Positions 35,450 to 44,959 of a stretch of 64,000 nucleotides of DNA are shown here, one piece after another. The DNA lies in NCBI GenBank assembly GCA_013215145.1, contig JABSRP010000016.1, positions 1 through 64,000 on the forward strand. The letters run 5' to 3'. Numbering within the stretch: position 1 is the stretch's first letter; every line of letters starts with the position of its first letter. The translations under genes and the position numbers were made by a program. Source of the DNA: Pseudobacteriovorax sp. (GTDB lineage: Bacteria > Bdellovibrionota_B > Oligoflexia > Oligoflexales > Oligoflexaceae). The notes beneath the pieces were generated by a model that saw only the letters and a list, made by a program, of their open reading frames with translations, was not told the DNA's origin and made no database searches.

Positions 35450-36220
35450 CTAGTTGGCAAGGTCTTTTTTGCGAAAGATGAAAGCTCCTAATCCTAAGCA
35501 AAAACCAATTAAAGCAGTAGCATAGGCCAATCTTTCCCCGATCATACCCGGATCAAGGTTTTGTTGGTTAGCGCCGATTTCAAAGAGGTTAAAGTAGTGG
35601 AGGTTCCACAAGCCGGCAAGGGAATTGATGAATTGCCGAATGTGCTGTGGAGTGTCTGGAGCCATCGATTGCATCAGTGGCGCTGTAAGCAGGCCGACTG
35701 CGAATAACCAAAACGAAGCGAACAAAGCCACAGCATACGTAGCCATGATCGACATGAGGATGGAAGATGCGCCCACAACCAGCCAAGATAGGGTGAGTAG
35801 AGCGAAAATACCAAATTGGTTCCAACCCATCCAACCCATTCCGTATGCGAAATATACGCACTGCCATCCGCAGATGAATAGAACGGCCAGTGATCCCAGG
35901 GCGGTGGCTAGCCCTGTATATTTTGCTAGAAGCCACTCTGATCGCCCCACTGGAGATGCTAGTTGGACCTCAAGGGAACCTTCTTGTCTCGAATCTTGGA
36001 TGATTTTGATTCCCCAAAAAATAGCAACCGTGGCTCCTGTGAAATGGTAAACAGTGGTACCGAGATCATATAAGATTTTGAAAAACTCCTCGACACCCCA
36101 GTAGCTTGCAAATGCTGACAGTATAATAAGCCCGATTCCCGCAATACTTGCTGGAAGGAAAATGCGGTCCCTTCGCAAACGCACAAATGTTTCTTGGGTA
36201 ATGGGAATAAAATTTTTCAT
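35450..36220 (-). CDS. ABC transporter permease, ABC-2 type
   Basis: A 256-residue membrane protein with about six transmembrane segments and a cytoplasmic loop QDSRQEGSLE-QLASPVGRSEW, a hallmark of ABC-2 type permeases. With the ATPase gene upstream it forms an exporter. The substrate cannot be told. GAGG precedes the ATG; the gap to the ATPase gene is 19 bases. Confidence 0.83.
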   Translation of the reverse strand: MKNFIPITQETFVRLRRDRIFLPASIAGIGLIILSAFASYWGVEEFFKILYDLGTTVYHFTGATVAIFWGIKIIQDSRQEGSLEVQLASPVGRSEWLLAKYTGLATALGSLAVLFICGWQCVYFAYGMGWMGWNQFGIFALLTLSWLVVGASSILMSIMATYAVALFASFWLFAVGLLTAPLMQSMAPDTPQHIRQFINSLAGLWNLHYFNLFEIGANQQNLDPGMIGERLAYATALIGFCLGLGAFIFRKKDLAN

Positions 36221-36239
36221 GATCGATTATCGAACCTCA

Positions 36240-37196
36240 CTAGGTAATAAAATACTGTTCGAGGTCTAGTTCCTCAAAACCCTGGTGTTTTCTGAACTCA
36301 GTGAAAAGGATACCATTTTCAATGAGACATCGAATCCATTTGATGCCGTGTATGTAGTCGTCAAATCCTAAGGTATGCAGAAGATCTTCGGTATGCAGGA
36401 ACTCCCAGTCTGGTAGAGAATGCTGTTTTTGGATTTTCGCTAGGGTTTCCGAATCGATACCAGTGATCTTGAGCTTGTAGCTAAAAATCGGTGCAGGAAG
36501 TTGGTTGGGCTGTGGATTGATGGTCGAAAACGCAAGTTTGCCTTGTTGAAGAATATGGAGCTCGTCGCAAATTTGATTCACAGAGCCCAATTCGTGGGTG
36601 CAGAGTATGATAGTTTTGCTCTCTTGGCGGATGGATTCAATTAGCCTCGACATCAGTTTTCGACCCAAGGGGTCAAGTCCGGAGAAAGGCTCGTCAAGGA
36701 TGACTAGGTCGGGATTATGAATGGTGGCTTGACTCCAGGATAGCCGTCGCCCCATTCCTTTTGAGAGCTTTGTGACTTTTTTATGTCTAGCATCCCAAAG
36801 TTCGACTTCTCTGAGCTTTTTTTCGATTAGATCGGGATAAAGCTTTTTTGCAACTCCCTTTGGTCTGTAGATCTTCATATGATATTGCAAAATTTCTTTG
36901 CAGGTGAGGTTGGCAGCAAGTTTGTTGACCTCTGGCATGTAGCCAATTTCCGATTTGTCAGCGACTTGCAGAGGGCGTCCTTTGAATAGGATTTCACCCT
37001 TGCTTGGTTTAAGAAGTCCGAAAATTGTTTTGATGGTCGTGGTTTTTCCAGCGCCATTGTGACCCATTAACCCAATGCACTTACCCTCGGGAAAAAAACA
37101 TGTGATGTTATCAATAGCCGTGTGAGGCTTCACGAACAGATCGGTCGCAAAAACTTTGGATAGATTGCGAACGCTAAGATGCGGAATATCAGTCAT
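36240..37196 (-). CDS. ABC transporter ATP-binding protein
   Basis: A 318-residue ATPase with Walker A GHNGAGKT (45-52), a Q-loop, the signature LSKGMGRRLSW, Walker B VILDEPFSGLDP and an H-loop in CTHELGS. A C-terminal extension of about 90 residues past the core has no clear motif. It partners the permease downstream and overlaps the upstream gene by 8 bases. Similar pairs export lipids, drugs or other hydrophobic compounds; substrate unknown. Confidence 0.9.
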   Translation of the reverse strand: MTDIPHLSVRNLSKVFATDLFVKPHTAIDNITCFFPEGKCIGLMGHNGAGKTTTIKTIFGLLKPSKGEILFKGRPLQVADKSEIGYMPEVNKLAANLTCKEILQYHMKIYRPKGVAKKLYPDLIEKKLREVELWDARHKKVTKLSKGMGRRLSWSQATIHNPDLVILDEPFSGLDPLGRKLMSRLIESIRQESKTIILCTHELGSVNQICDELHILQQGKLAFSTINPQPNQLPAPIFSYKLKITGIDSETLAKIQKQHSLPDWEFLHTEDLLHTLGFDDYIHGIKWIRCLIENGILFTEFRKHQGFEELDLEQYFIT

Positions 37197-37887
37197 CTTT
37201 TACCTCTGGGATAGTCTGCTTGTTTTGACTTGGTGTTCGGCGCCTTTGCTCTAAGATCTTTCTAAAACTCTCGGCTTGAGGAAAGCCATTTATGATGGTG
37301 AGACTCTTAGAGATGTCTTCTTGAGAGATGTTTTCGCTACTTGCTAACCGTTTGGCTAGGCTTAATACCCAGGCAGGTTTGTTGGGTCTTGACGCAGCCA
37401 TACGAAAAAACGCTGCGCCTTGTGCTGGCTCCTCCAGCATCACGGCATGGATGTATCCCTGCATGATTGGCAAACGCCAGCTTTCAGGAAACACCTCGAG
37501 ACCTGCAAGGGTTATTTCCTGGCAGTATTGGACGCCATCAAACCTTTCCATAAGGACTATGCAGGAGAGCAAGTAGAGGGTCTCTAATTTTGGTCGATGC
37601 TTTATAACAGCTCGAATGCTTGAAAGCATCGCACCAGTGTTAGTGTCAAGTCGTTCGTCCATGAGGGTTTGCAGCAACCAGAGATTGATAAAGTCGTCGT
37701 AAACATGTTTGTGCCCTAGAGTCATGAATTGGATGAGGTTGGGGGATAAATCGGACAAGGGTGGTGGAGCATAAGGATCAAAGGAACGTCGTAAATCTTG
37801 GATTCTAGGTTCGATGGTGCGCATTAGGTAGCCGACTGATGCGGCTACAGTCAGCAGGGCAAGTAAGGTGGAAATCTTGTCTCGCAA
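37189..37887 (-). CDS. Membrane-anchored TPR-like protein of the ABC operon
   Basis: Family not recognised. A 232-residue protein with an N-terminal transmembrane segment (about 8-25) and a helical, TPR-like body. It begins with TTG, with GAGGTAAG close upstream, and its end overlaps the ATPase start, so it is translated with the exporter. A role as an accessory of the transporter is inferred from position only. Confidence 0.6.
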   Translation of the reverse strand: MRDKISTLLALLTVAASVGYLMRTIEPRIQDLRRSFDPYAPPPLSDLSPNLIQFMTLGHKHVYDDFINLWLLQTLMDERLDTNTGAMLSSIRAVIKHRPKLETLYLLSCIVLMERFDGVQYCQEITLAGLEVFPESWRLPIMQGYIHAVMLEEPAQGAAFFRMAASRPNKPAWVLSLAKRLASSENISQEDISKSLTIINGFPQAESFRKILEQRRRTPSQNKQTIPEVKDD

Positions 37888-37931
37888 TCTTACCTCGATA
37901 GCATGTCCGACCCTTAGCAGGTCGAAGTTGT

Positions 37932-38210
37932 TTAGCCATAACCTCTCATCCAGGCTACGATGCTATTTTGGAGAAAAATAATAATTAGTATAACAATGAA
38001 AGGCGCCCAATCAAATGGCCCTGGGATGTTCTTAGTAAATTTTCTGATAGGACGGTACATAGGCTCTGTGATCGCATATATCATTTGTACAATTTGATTG
38101 CTGCTGTCGCCGACGAAGCTGACCAGAATAGAGACAAACACCAGCAACATGGCAAATTGTAACAGATACTCGATGACTGCCCTTATGCCGTTCACCATAG
38201 CTACATCCAT
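37932..38210 (-). CDS. YggT family membrane protein
   Basis: A 92-residue protein of the YggT family with two transmembrane helices (about 12-35 and 66-88) and the conserved central EPMYRPIRKF segment. YggT proteins are linked to cell division/osmotic behaviour; the exact role is unknown. AAAGGAAAG precedes the ATG. In many bacteria yggT follows yggS; here yggS is close by but separated by the oligopeptidase gene. Confidence 0.85.
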   Translation of the reverse strand: MDVAMVNGIRAVIEYLLQFAMLLVFVSILVSFVGDSSNQIVQMIYAITEPMYRPIRKFTKNIPGPFDWAPFIVILIIIFLQNSIVAWMRGYG

Positions 38211-38252
38211 GAATAACTTTCCTTTACGTGAGAGGTAATGTGGAGCGAACCG

Positions 38253-40319
38253 TTATGATTCTAGCCCATTATGCCTAAGTAAGGCATCGATTTTAGGCGG
38301 TCTTCCTCGAAATTCTTGAAAAATTGCCATGGGATCGGCGCTACCGCCTTTGGCCATGATAGTCGATCTAAAAGCTCGTCCAACTTTTTTGATCGTTTCT
38401 AATTTCCCTAGACCCTCCTCCTCAAATCTGCCAAATGCATCTGCAGAGAGAACTTCAGCCCATTTGTAAGAGTAGTAGCCGGAAGCATAACCACCAGCGA
38501 ATACATGTGAGAACGAGCAAAGGAAGCGGTCTTGATCGTAAACCGGAGCTGGGCTAGCGACCTTCGCGAGCTCAAGGCTACGGGCGAATACGTCTGTATG
38601 CCGAGAATTGTCTCGAGATTTATGCAGGTCAATATCAATCATGGCAAAATGAAGTTGGCGGCACGTCATGAGTCCAGTATCGAAATTCTTACTATGGATG
38701 AGTTTATCCACTAGTTCTTTTGGCAGAGTTGCTTTGGTCTCATAGTGCTCTGAGATGGACTCTAGAACATCGGCTTGCAGGCACCAGTTCTCCATGAATT
38801 GGCTTGGTAACTCAACAGCGTCCCATTCGATACCATTGATTCCTGATGCCTCCAAAAATGAAATTTCTGTGAGCATATGCTGAAGCCCATGACCGAATTC
38901 ATGAAAGAGCGTTTGTACCTCACGAAAACTGAGAAGTGCCGGTTTGTCTGCAACAGGCATACTGCTATTGCATACGAGGTAAGCAATAGGGATTTGTTCC
39001 TGGCCTCTAAAGTAAAGTTTACTGGCGCAATCGTCCATCCACGCACCACCCCGTTTGCTTGCTGGTCGTGCATAGGGATCCAGATAGAATCCAGCAATCA
39101 ATGTCCCGTTCTCGTCGTAAATGTCGTAATACTCAACGGCTTGGTCCCAGACTTCGGGTTGCTGCCTTCGTTTTTTGATGTCGATGGAAAACAGAGATTC
39201 ACAGTGTTCGATAAGACCTTGTAAAACCTTTTTGAATGGGAAAAAGGGTCTTAATTCTTCTTCTGAGAAATTCAGCTGGAAATTTTTCACCTTTTCTTTG
39301 TAATAGTTCAAATCCCAAGGCTGCAAGGAGTCAGTTAAGCCCAACTCTTTTGCATGGGTTTTGATGGCAGCTAACTCTTTTTCCGCTGCCGGATAAAAAT
39401 GAGTTTTGAGATCCCTGAGTAGGTGTTCCACCTGATCTACTTTTTTAGCCATTCGGCCAGAGAGGATCAGTTCGGCGAAGGAGTCGTATCCAACCAGATG
39501 GCTAAGCTCTTGTCTCAAACTAAGGGTTTCCAAAATCAATCCAGAGTTATCAAGTTCCCCCGAAGAGGCACGGGTCGCGTATGCGTGAAAAAGCTCTCGT
39601 CGTTTTTCCCTATCTGGGGAAAGCTTCATAAAAGGGCCATAGCTGGGAGCATCCAGGGTGATTAACCATGGGCCAACATCCGCCGAAGTATCACGGTCAG
39701 GGAATTTTTCGGCGTAACGGGATGACCATAGCTCTAAGTAATTGTGCGGAACCCCTTCAAGCGAGGAAGGGCTTTCTATGATCATGTGGAAACTTTTCGT
39801 CGCATCGAGAAGGTTATTCGAGAACTTGGTTTCTAATCGCGACAGCTGTTTTGAAATGTCATTAAATCTGTCCCGCTCTTTGCCCTTTAGGTTGATGCCT
39901 GACTGGCGAGCATTGAGCAATCGCAAGTCAACAATGCGTTTTTGGGCTAGGGTCAGGTTATCCCATTCCAAGCTCGATTTTAGTTTTGTAAGATTTTCAG
40001 CCAATCCCTCGCTCTGTGCGAGCCTCAGCTCAAAGTCAACGACTTTTGACTGAGCGGTTTCTTGCGCATCCCTTAGCTCGGAGCTAGATTTGACACCCAT
40101 AAGGTGAGTGACGGGATGCCATACCAGATGAAGGCTGTAAAGGATGTCTTCTACTGGTTGCATAACGGTTTCCCATGTAGGGCTCTCCTGAACTTGATCA
40201 ACCAACTTGAGCTTTTTTAAGTTGTCCTCAATGACCTGGGTGACTGCAGGAACAACATGGCTGGGTTTGATCATTTCAAAGGGAGGTAATCCGTTGTTGG
40301 AAAAAAGGGGGTTGGTCAT
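38253..40319 (-). CDS. prlC: M3 family oligopeptidase (oligopeptidase A-like)
   Basis: A 688-residue zinc metallopeptidase. The active site HEFGHGLQ (near residue 470) with a downstream Glu ligand defines family M3; length and the DCASK/GYASGYYSY segments fit bacterial oligopeptidase A. It would degrade short peptides and signal-peptide remnants in the cytoplasm. No signal peptide. The gene name reflects the closest subfamily and is moderately sure. Confidence 0.88.
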   Translation of the reverse strand: MTNPLFSNNGLPPFEMIKPSHVVPAVTQVIEDNLKKLKLVDQVQESPTWETVMQPVEDILYSLHLVWHPVTHLMGVKSSSELRDAQETAQSKVVDFELRLAQSEGLAENLTKLKSSLEWDNLTLAQKRIVDLRLLNARQSGINLKGKERDRFNDISKQLSRLETKFSNNLLDATKSFHMIIESPSSLEGVPHNYLELWSSRYAEKFPDRDTSADVGPWLITLDAPSYGPFMKLSPDREKRRELFHAYATRASSGELDNSGLILETLSLRQELSHLVGYDSFAELILSGRMAKKVDQVEHLLRDLKTHFYPAAEKELAAIKTHAKELGLTDSLQPWDLNYYKEKVKNFQLNFSEEELRPFFPFKKVLQGLIEHCESLFSIDIKKRRQQPEVWDQAVEYYDIYDENGTLIAGFYLDPYARPASKRGGAWMDDCASKLYFRGQEQIPIAYLVCNSSMPVADKPALLSFREVQTLFHEFGHGLQHMLTEISFLEASGINGIEWDAVELPSQFMENWCLQADVLESISEHYETKATLPKELVDKLIHSKNFDTGLMTCRQLHFAMIDIDLHKSRDNSRHTDVFARSLELAKVASPAPVYDQDRFLCSFSHVFAGGYASGYYSYKWAEVLSADAFGRFEEEGLGKLETIKKVGRAFRSTIMAKGGSADPMAIFQEFRGRPPKIDALLRHNGLES

Positions 40320-40387
40320 GAAATTTCCGATGATGTGTGGGTGTTTTTATGAGTCGTTGTTGATAAATATTATCGATTTGCATTATT

Positions 40388-41065
40388 TTATGCTTGGCGC
40401 GGGCCGAATACAGCCGTTCCGACTCTTAGGATATCGGTTCCGTGACGAATCGCAAGTGCCATATCGTTGCTCATTCCTAACGACAGAAGCCCCGCTCCGG
40501 TATTGTCAGCTAGGTTTCGCAGATCTTGATATAGCTCGACAAGTCCCGGGAAGGCTTCATCGTTATAAGAGGCCGGAGGGATGGCCATGAGACCCTGCAG
40601 ACTCAGTTGAGGTAATTCAGTGGTTACAAATTTGGCAAAACTATCGATATTTGACATAGGCAGGCCGTCCTTATTTGCTTCGTTTCCTGCATTGACGGAA
40701 ATAAAAATAGGAAATCGGCTTTTGTTTTCCGATGCAGCTGCCTGAGCGATGAGTCGTGCATGCTTTTCGCTTGCGACTGTTTGAATTTCGTCGCTTACCT
40801 TAACGAGCTTTTTGATTTTGTTGGATTGAAGTCGACCGATGAACGACCAGCGGATTGGTAGGTGCGAAAGTTCGACGACCTTTCCCTCTAACTCCTGCAC
40901 GTAGTTTTCGGCAAAGTAATCGTGACCAGCATCAAAGACCTCCTTGATTGCGCTGGCTGGATGTCGCTTACTCACCGCAAGAAGTCTGGGTGTTGGACGA
41001 TTATTGGCCGTTAGGCTCTCGATTTTGGTTTTGATCGTCTGGTAGCGCTGATGCAGGTTGGTCAT
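40388..41065 (-). CDS. yggS: YggS family pyridoxal-phosphate homeostasis protein
   Basis: A 225-residue PLP-binding alanine-racemase-like barrel (PLPBP). The PLP lysine is K33 in AVSKRHP, and the phosphate-binding end GMSNDMALAIRHG followed by LRVGTAVFG is conserved. It is a PLP carrier/homeostasis factor, not an amino-acid racemase. Its first 22 codons overlap the end of the upstream gene; AAGGATT upstream of its ATG lies within that gene. Confidence 0.9.
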   Translation of the reverse strand: MTNLHQRYQTIKTKIESLTANNRPTPRLLAVSKRHPASAIKEVFDAGHDYFAENYVQELEGKVVELSHLPIRWSFIGRLQSNKIKKLVKVSDEIQTVASEKHARLIAQAAASENKSRFPIFISVNAGNEANKDGLPMSNIDSFAKFVTTELPQLSLQGLMAIPPASYNDEAFPGLVELYQDLRNLADNTGAGLLSLGMSNDMALAIRHGTDILRVGTAVFGPRQA

Positions 41066-41450
41066 CGGGAATCCTTGGCTTGTTTGAAGTCCGTGGCGTG
41101 CTCTTACCTATTGGTTTAGCGTTTTTTAGCTGTCTGGACAAGCCTCGATCAATCCCGGCATCGGCTCCTCTCATTGTGGTTGGTTTTTTGTGCTGGGGAA
41201 GCCCCAAAGTTTCGTTACTCCAGGTGCTGAGTGGGATGTATGTGCTCTCTTCGTTGACTTCGTAGTGAGGTGCTTCAATAAAGATCTGGCCAGTGCCGTC
41301 AATTCGAACTGTTACGCCCTCTAAGATTTGATGCTTAGCACTTGAGATATCGACGCCGTTGAGGAAGACAGCTCTTTCGTTTAACTTAGCATGCGCAACC
41401 CCGGATAAACCCACGATGAATCCGGCTAAGGCGAAGTATATTCTCAGCAT
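41001..41450 (-). CDS. Secreted hypothetical protein upstream of yggS
   Basis: Family not recognised. The most likely start is 41450 (149 residues), where AAGAGGTAAG precedes the ATG and a clean signal peptide (about 1-20, AHA/K) begins; ten upstream codons can be added in frame. The rest is a beta-like domain with a Pro/Asn/Gln-rich, disordered tail that overlaps yggS by 65 bases. It is probably periplasmic. Confidence 0.55.
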   Translation of the reverse strand: MLRIYFALAGFIVGLSGVAHAKLNERAVFLNGVDISSAKHQILEGVTVRIDGTGQIFIEAPHYEVNEESTYIPLSTWSNETLGLPQHKKPTTMRGADAGIDRGLSRQLKNAKPIGKSTPRTSNKPRIPDDQPASALPDDQNQNREPNGQ

Positions 41451-41554
41451 CTTGTCGCTTACCTCTTTGTCATCTAACATAACCTATGTATGATAACACT
41501 GCGCAAGGCGTCTACTGCCGGCATAAATTATCTAGTAAGCGAAAGGTTGTGAAA

Positions 41555-42172
41555 ATGTTGAAATCAAATTTCTTTATACGTAATTTCGTAAGTTTATCGG
41601 CATTGACTCTTGGACTTGTTGCCTGTGCCCCCAGTTTCCAGGGTAACTATAGCGATCCTGCCAAAGCAGAGATCGTAGACGATAAGTGGAATGAGACGGA
41701 TGCGCGAAAGACTGCTCAAACTATCGTAAATTCCGTACTAACGAAACCATGGCTTGTGGAGTATCGGGCACGAACCAAAAAGCGACCAGTCGTCATTGTT
41801 GATGACATTGAGAATCGTACAGATGAGCATATAGATACCAAAGCTTTGTCGGAGTTTATCCGCGATGAGTTGATTAACTCGGGAAAAGTTCGTTACCTGA
41901 ACAACAAACGGCGCAAGCAAATTCTCGAAGAGATTAAATACCAAAACTCTGGAACCACGGCGGCCAACACTAGAAAGTCCGCCGGTAAGCAAATTGGTGC
42001 GGATTTTCTATTTGGTGGAGCGATATCCAGCTCCGTGCATAGCCAAGGTGGATTGAAGACAGTGACCTACCAGACTGCAATGACTTTGACCAATCTTGAA
42101 ACCACAGAAATCTCTTGGAGTGGAAAAGAACTTATCAAAAAGCGTTTTAAGCGGTCGGGATCTAGCTGGTGA
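41555..42172 (+). CDS. lpoB: LpoB-like penicillin-binding protein activator lipoprotein
   Basis: A 205-residue lipoprotein (lipobox LVAC, Cys24) with the LpoB/TolB-N-like fold: VVIVDDIENRT, IRDELINSGKVRYL and a GADFLFGGAI strand. In enterobacteria LpoB crosses the peptidoglycan to stimulate PBP1B; the same job here is inferred. The start is set at 41555, where AAAGG and the signal peptide begin, not at the 23 codons upstream. It is followed by a COG3014 lipoprotein that shares its stop region. Confidence 0.83.
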   Translation: MLKSNFFIRNFVSLSALTLGLVACAPSFQGNYSDPAKAEIVDDKWNETDARKTAQTIVNSVLTKPWLVEYRARTKKRPVVIVDDIENRTDEHIDTKALSEFIRDELINSGKVRYLNNKRRKQILEEIKYQNSGTTAANTRKSAGKQIGADFLFGGAISSSVHSQGGLKTVTYQTAMTLTNLETTEISWSGKELIKKRFKRSGSSW

Positions 42173-42183
42173 GGCTGGTTGAT

Positions 42184-43470
42184 ATGAGACGAAATACTTA
42201 CAGCATCCTTCGGGGTGCTTTTCTATTTGTTCTACTTCTCGGAGTGACGCAGTGCGCCTCCTACCAGGAAGATATCAAGGAGATGAAGATTGCCTACCGC
42301 TCCAGCTCCTATGAGAGAGCTCTAGCGGCGCTAGATAAGTCTCCCATTAAACCTAATGGTAAAAATCGACTACTGTATCTCCTCGAAAAATCACAGATCC
42401 TCGAATCCATGGGGCGGACAAAAGAGTCAAGGGCAGCTTTAATCAAAGCAGATAAAGTCGTTGATGAGCTTTACACAGTTTCCGTATCAAAGGAGGCGGC
42501 AACTTATATATTTAACGAGTCGGCTCAGGCTTACGGTGGCGAAGATTTTGAAAAAGTTGCGATTCATGCCATGCTTTCTCTCTCGTTTCTCAAAGAGAAT
42601 GACCTGGCGGCAGCTCGGGTTGAGGCCAGACGAATCAATACGCGCCTGAATGAGATTAACCAAGAATACGAAAAGAAAAACCGTTACAGCGAGGACGCTT
42701 TTGCCAGATATTTGGCAGGAATGATCTACGAGAGTCGCGGAGAGATAGATTCGGCCATAGTCGATTATCGTAAGGCTGTGAAAACTTACGAGGGTGCCTA
42801 CCAAAAGCTTTTTAAGACGGAAACTCCCAGAAGCTTACTCGAAGCTCTCGCGCGATTGTACAAGAAACGCGGGAGAAACGATGATTTGAAACGACTTAAG
42901 GCTAATTTTCCAAGGATTCTAGGAGCGACTCGCCCCTTACCGAGAGGTAAAGGAGAGATTGTTGTGATCCATACTGCCGGGAATATTGCCACGAAAATGA
43001 GGGAGGAGTTTGTGTTGCCGATTGGCAAAGAAATCGTAAGGTTTTCGTTTCCCATCATCAGGCCGAAATCTACCTATGCCTTTGGGAAAACAGGAATCAC
43101 TGTAGAAGGTAATAAATTCTCCCCTGCAGATCTTAGTCAAAATCTTGATCAAATTGCTTCAAAAACTCTGGAAGACCGAAGACTCCGTCTCACGCTTAAG
43201 GCAGGCGCACGTTTGATTCTAAAAAGTCAACTGACACAGCAGGCTGCCAAAGAATTCGGACCCCTAGGACAGATTGCTGGTAATATTTTTGGTGCGGTTA
43301 CGGAAACCGCTGATACCCGTTCTTGGACCTTGCTTCCGAGTATGTTTTTTATCTCTCGCGTGCCGGTTGATGCTGGTGAACATCGTGTGAAGATTCAAAC
43401 AAATGGCAAAGTGTCAGGTTTTGAGAAGGTTTCTGTGAAGGCCGGTGGTATTGCTTTTCTGGTAGACTAG
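42184..43470 (+). CDS. COG3014 family lipoprotein
   Basis: A 428-residue exported protein with a signal peptide (about 1-22) and a lipoprotein-like Cys24 (VTQC). Helical TPR-like repeats fill about 40-240, followed by a beta-rich C-terminal half. It matches the uncharacterised COG3014 family, whose genes often follow lpoB, as here. GAGG at 42171-42174 supports ATG 42184 over the overlapping GTG 42169. A peptidoglycan-synthesis role is inferred from context only. Confidence 0.72.
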   Translation: MRRNTYSILRGAFLFVLLLGVTQCASYQEDIKEMKIAYRSSSYERALAALDKSPIKPNGKNRLLYLLEKSQILESMGRTKESRAALIKADKVVDELYTVSVSKEAATYIFNESAQAYGGEDFEKVAIHAMLSLSFLKENDLAAARVEARRINTRLNEINQEYEKKNRYSEDAFARYLAGMIYESRGEIDSAIVDYRKAVKTYEGAYQKLFKTETPRSLLEALARLYKKRGRNDDLKRLKANFPRILGATRPLPRGKGEIVVIHTAGNIATKMREEFVLPIGKEIVRFSFPIIRPKSTYAFGKTGITVEGNKFSPADLSQNLDQIASKTLEDRRLRLTLKAGARLILKSQLTQQAAKEFGPLGQIAGNIFGAVTETADTRSWTLLPSMFFISRVPVDAGEHRVKIQTNGKVSGFEKVSVKAGGIAFLVD

Positions 43471-43484
43471 TCAGGCTCTTTAAC

Positions 43485-43508
43485 AGTGGGGCTGGATTCT
43501 GCCCCACT
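43485..43508. terminator. Perfect hairpin between convergent genes
   Basis: AGTGGGGC (43485-43492) pairs perfectly with GCCCCACT (43501-43508). It sits between the COG3014 gene and convergent ldh. No clear T run follows on either strand, so termination is only likely. Confidence 0.4.
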
Positions 43509-43539
43509 ATATGATGTCAGAAGGCTTAAGCCTTAATCG

Positions 43540-44637
43540 TTACGCATTGATCCAGAGTTGGTTCTCAGCAGTATTCCGCAAATCCTTCATGCCGCCAACG
43601 GAATTGATACGGTCGTCAGCAATCTTGTCAGATGCTTGAAGGGTTGTTATGCCCTGGTTGTCGGCTGTTTCATAGATACTTAGTAGGGTATCGTAGATGC
43701 CTGCAGCACGTTTTCTTGCTGCCTCCGGGTCATAGCCTTGGAGTTCCTGGTAAACGTTAATCAAGCCGCCAGCATTGATGACATAATCTGGCGCGTAGAG
43801 GATATTCCGCTCTTTTAGCATGGCTGCATGCTTGGTTTCGTCGAGTAACTGATTGTTTGCTGCTCCCGCGATAACCTGAGTCTGGAGCTGAGGGATGGTC
43901 TCGTCGTTCAGACACCCACCCAAGGCACAAGGGGCAAATACGTCAACCTCTAGCGAGTGGATCTTACTAAGTTCAACGGGCTTAGCGCCGATTTCTTTGA
44001 CCAGCGCGTCGACTTTTTTCTCGTTGATGTCAGCAACAAAAACTTCAGCACCTTCATCTGCTAAAAATCTCGCTAAATGACCACCGACAGCGCCAGTACC
44101 CTGGATAGCAACCTTGAGTCCGTTAACACTGTCTTTTCCTAGTTGATGCTTAACGGAAGCTTTGAGTCCATTAAAGGTGCCCCATGCCGTTACCGGTGAG
44201 GGATCACCAGAACCGCCGACTCGCGAATTTATACCAGTGACGAAGTTAGTCTCAAGAGCAACTTGCTCCATATCTTTTACGCGAATATTGACATCTTCTG
44301 CAGTGATATAGCGTCCGCCGAGACTATCGACGAATCGACCGAAGGTTCTGAAGAGAGCTTCGCTCTTTAGTTTTTTTGGGTCTCCGATGATGACAGACTT
44401 ACCGCCACCAAGTGCGAGTCCAGAAACTGCAGCTTTGTAAGTCATGCCTCGAGAAAGTCTTAGGACATCTTCTAGGGCTTCTTCTTCCGATTTATAGTCC
44501 CACATGCGGCATCCACCGAGGGCTGGTCCGAGTGTCGTGTCGTGAACAGCAATGATTGCCTTGAGACCGGTTGCTTTATCGTTGCAGAAAACAATTTGCT
44601 CGTGTCCCGTACCGGAAATTTGTTCAAAGATAGCCAT
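43540..44637 (-). CDS. ldh: Leucine dehydrogenase (Glu/Leu/Phe/Val dehydrogenase family)
   Basis: A 365-residue NAD-dependent amino-acid dehydrogenase. K68 (TYKAAV) and catalytic K80 (GGGKSV) lie at the positions known for leucine dehydrogenase, and NAD binding is by GTGAVGG (180-186). It oxidatively deaminates branched-chain amino acids, or runs in reverse. GAGGAAGGAT precedes the ATG. Valine dehydrogenase is the main alternative. Divergent from mnmG across 322 bases. Confidence 0.9.
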   Translation of the reverse strand: MAIFEQISGTGHEQIVFCNDKATGLKAIIAVHDTTLGPALGGCRMWDYKSEEEALEDVLRLSRGMTYKAAVSGLALGGGKSVIIGDPKKLKSEALFRTFGRFVDSLGGRYITAEDVNIRVKDMEQVALETNFVTGINSRVGGSGDPSPVTAWGTFNGLKASVKHQLGKDSVNGLKVAIQGTGAVGGHLARFLADEGAEVFVADINEKKVDALVKEIGAKPVELSKIHSLEVDVFAPCALGGCLNDETIPQLQTQVIAGAANNQLLDETKHAAMLKERNILYAPDYVINAGGLINVYQELQGYDPEAARKRAAGIYDTLLSIYETADNQGITTLQASDKIADDRINSVGGMKDLRNTAENQLWINA

Positions 44638-44959
44638 AGGTATCCTTCCTCTTGATAGGTTGTCTTAGCTACGTCTCCAGCGATTGAAGTCATAAAGGTC
44701 AGACGTGACAACACAATTACCGGATAGGGCGGAAAATAGCAAGAATTCAGAGATTTCCCGAGTTACCTCTTGCGGTATGTTTAGTGCAAACTCTCTATAA
44801 CAAAATCTGTGACTAGCTGGCCAGTTAGTGCGAAAGCAGCGAGATTTACCGTTTATTCCGAAGTGCGATAAGATTAGCTTGTATTTAATGACGGTATTGG
44901 CTAGTACGATTGATCAGATAAAATTTGACTGGTAAAAAGTTCTACGCCGGAGACAGTTA
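44638..44959. promoter_or_regulatory. ldh-mnmG divergent intergenic region, 322 bases
   Basis: No ORF with coding character and no RNA gene seen. It holds the ldh ribosome site (next to 44638) and the mnmG site GGAG (near 44950). I could not assign a convincing promoter or operator. Confidence 0.4.
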
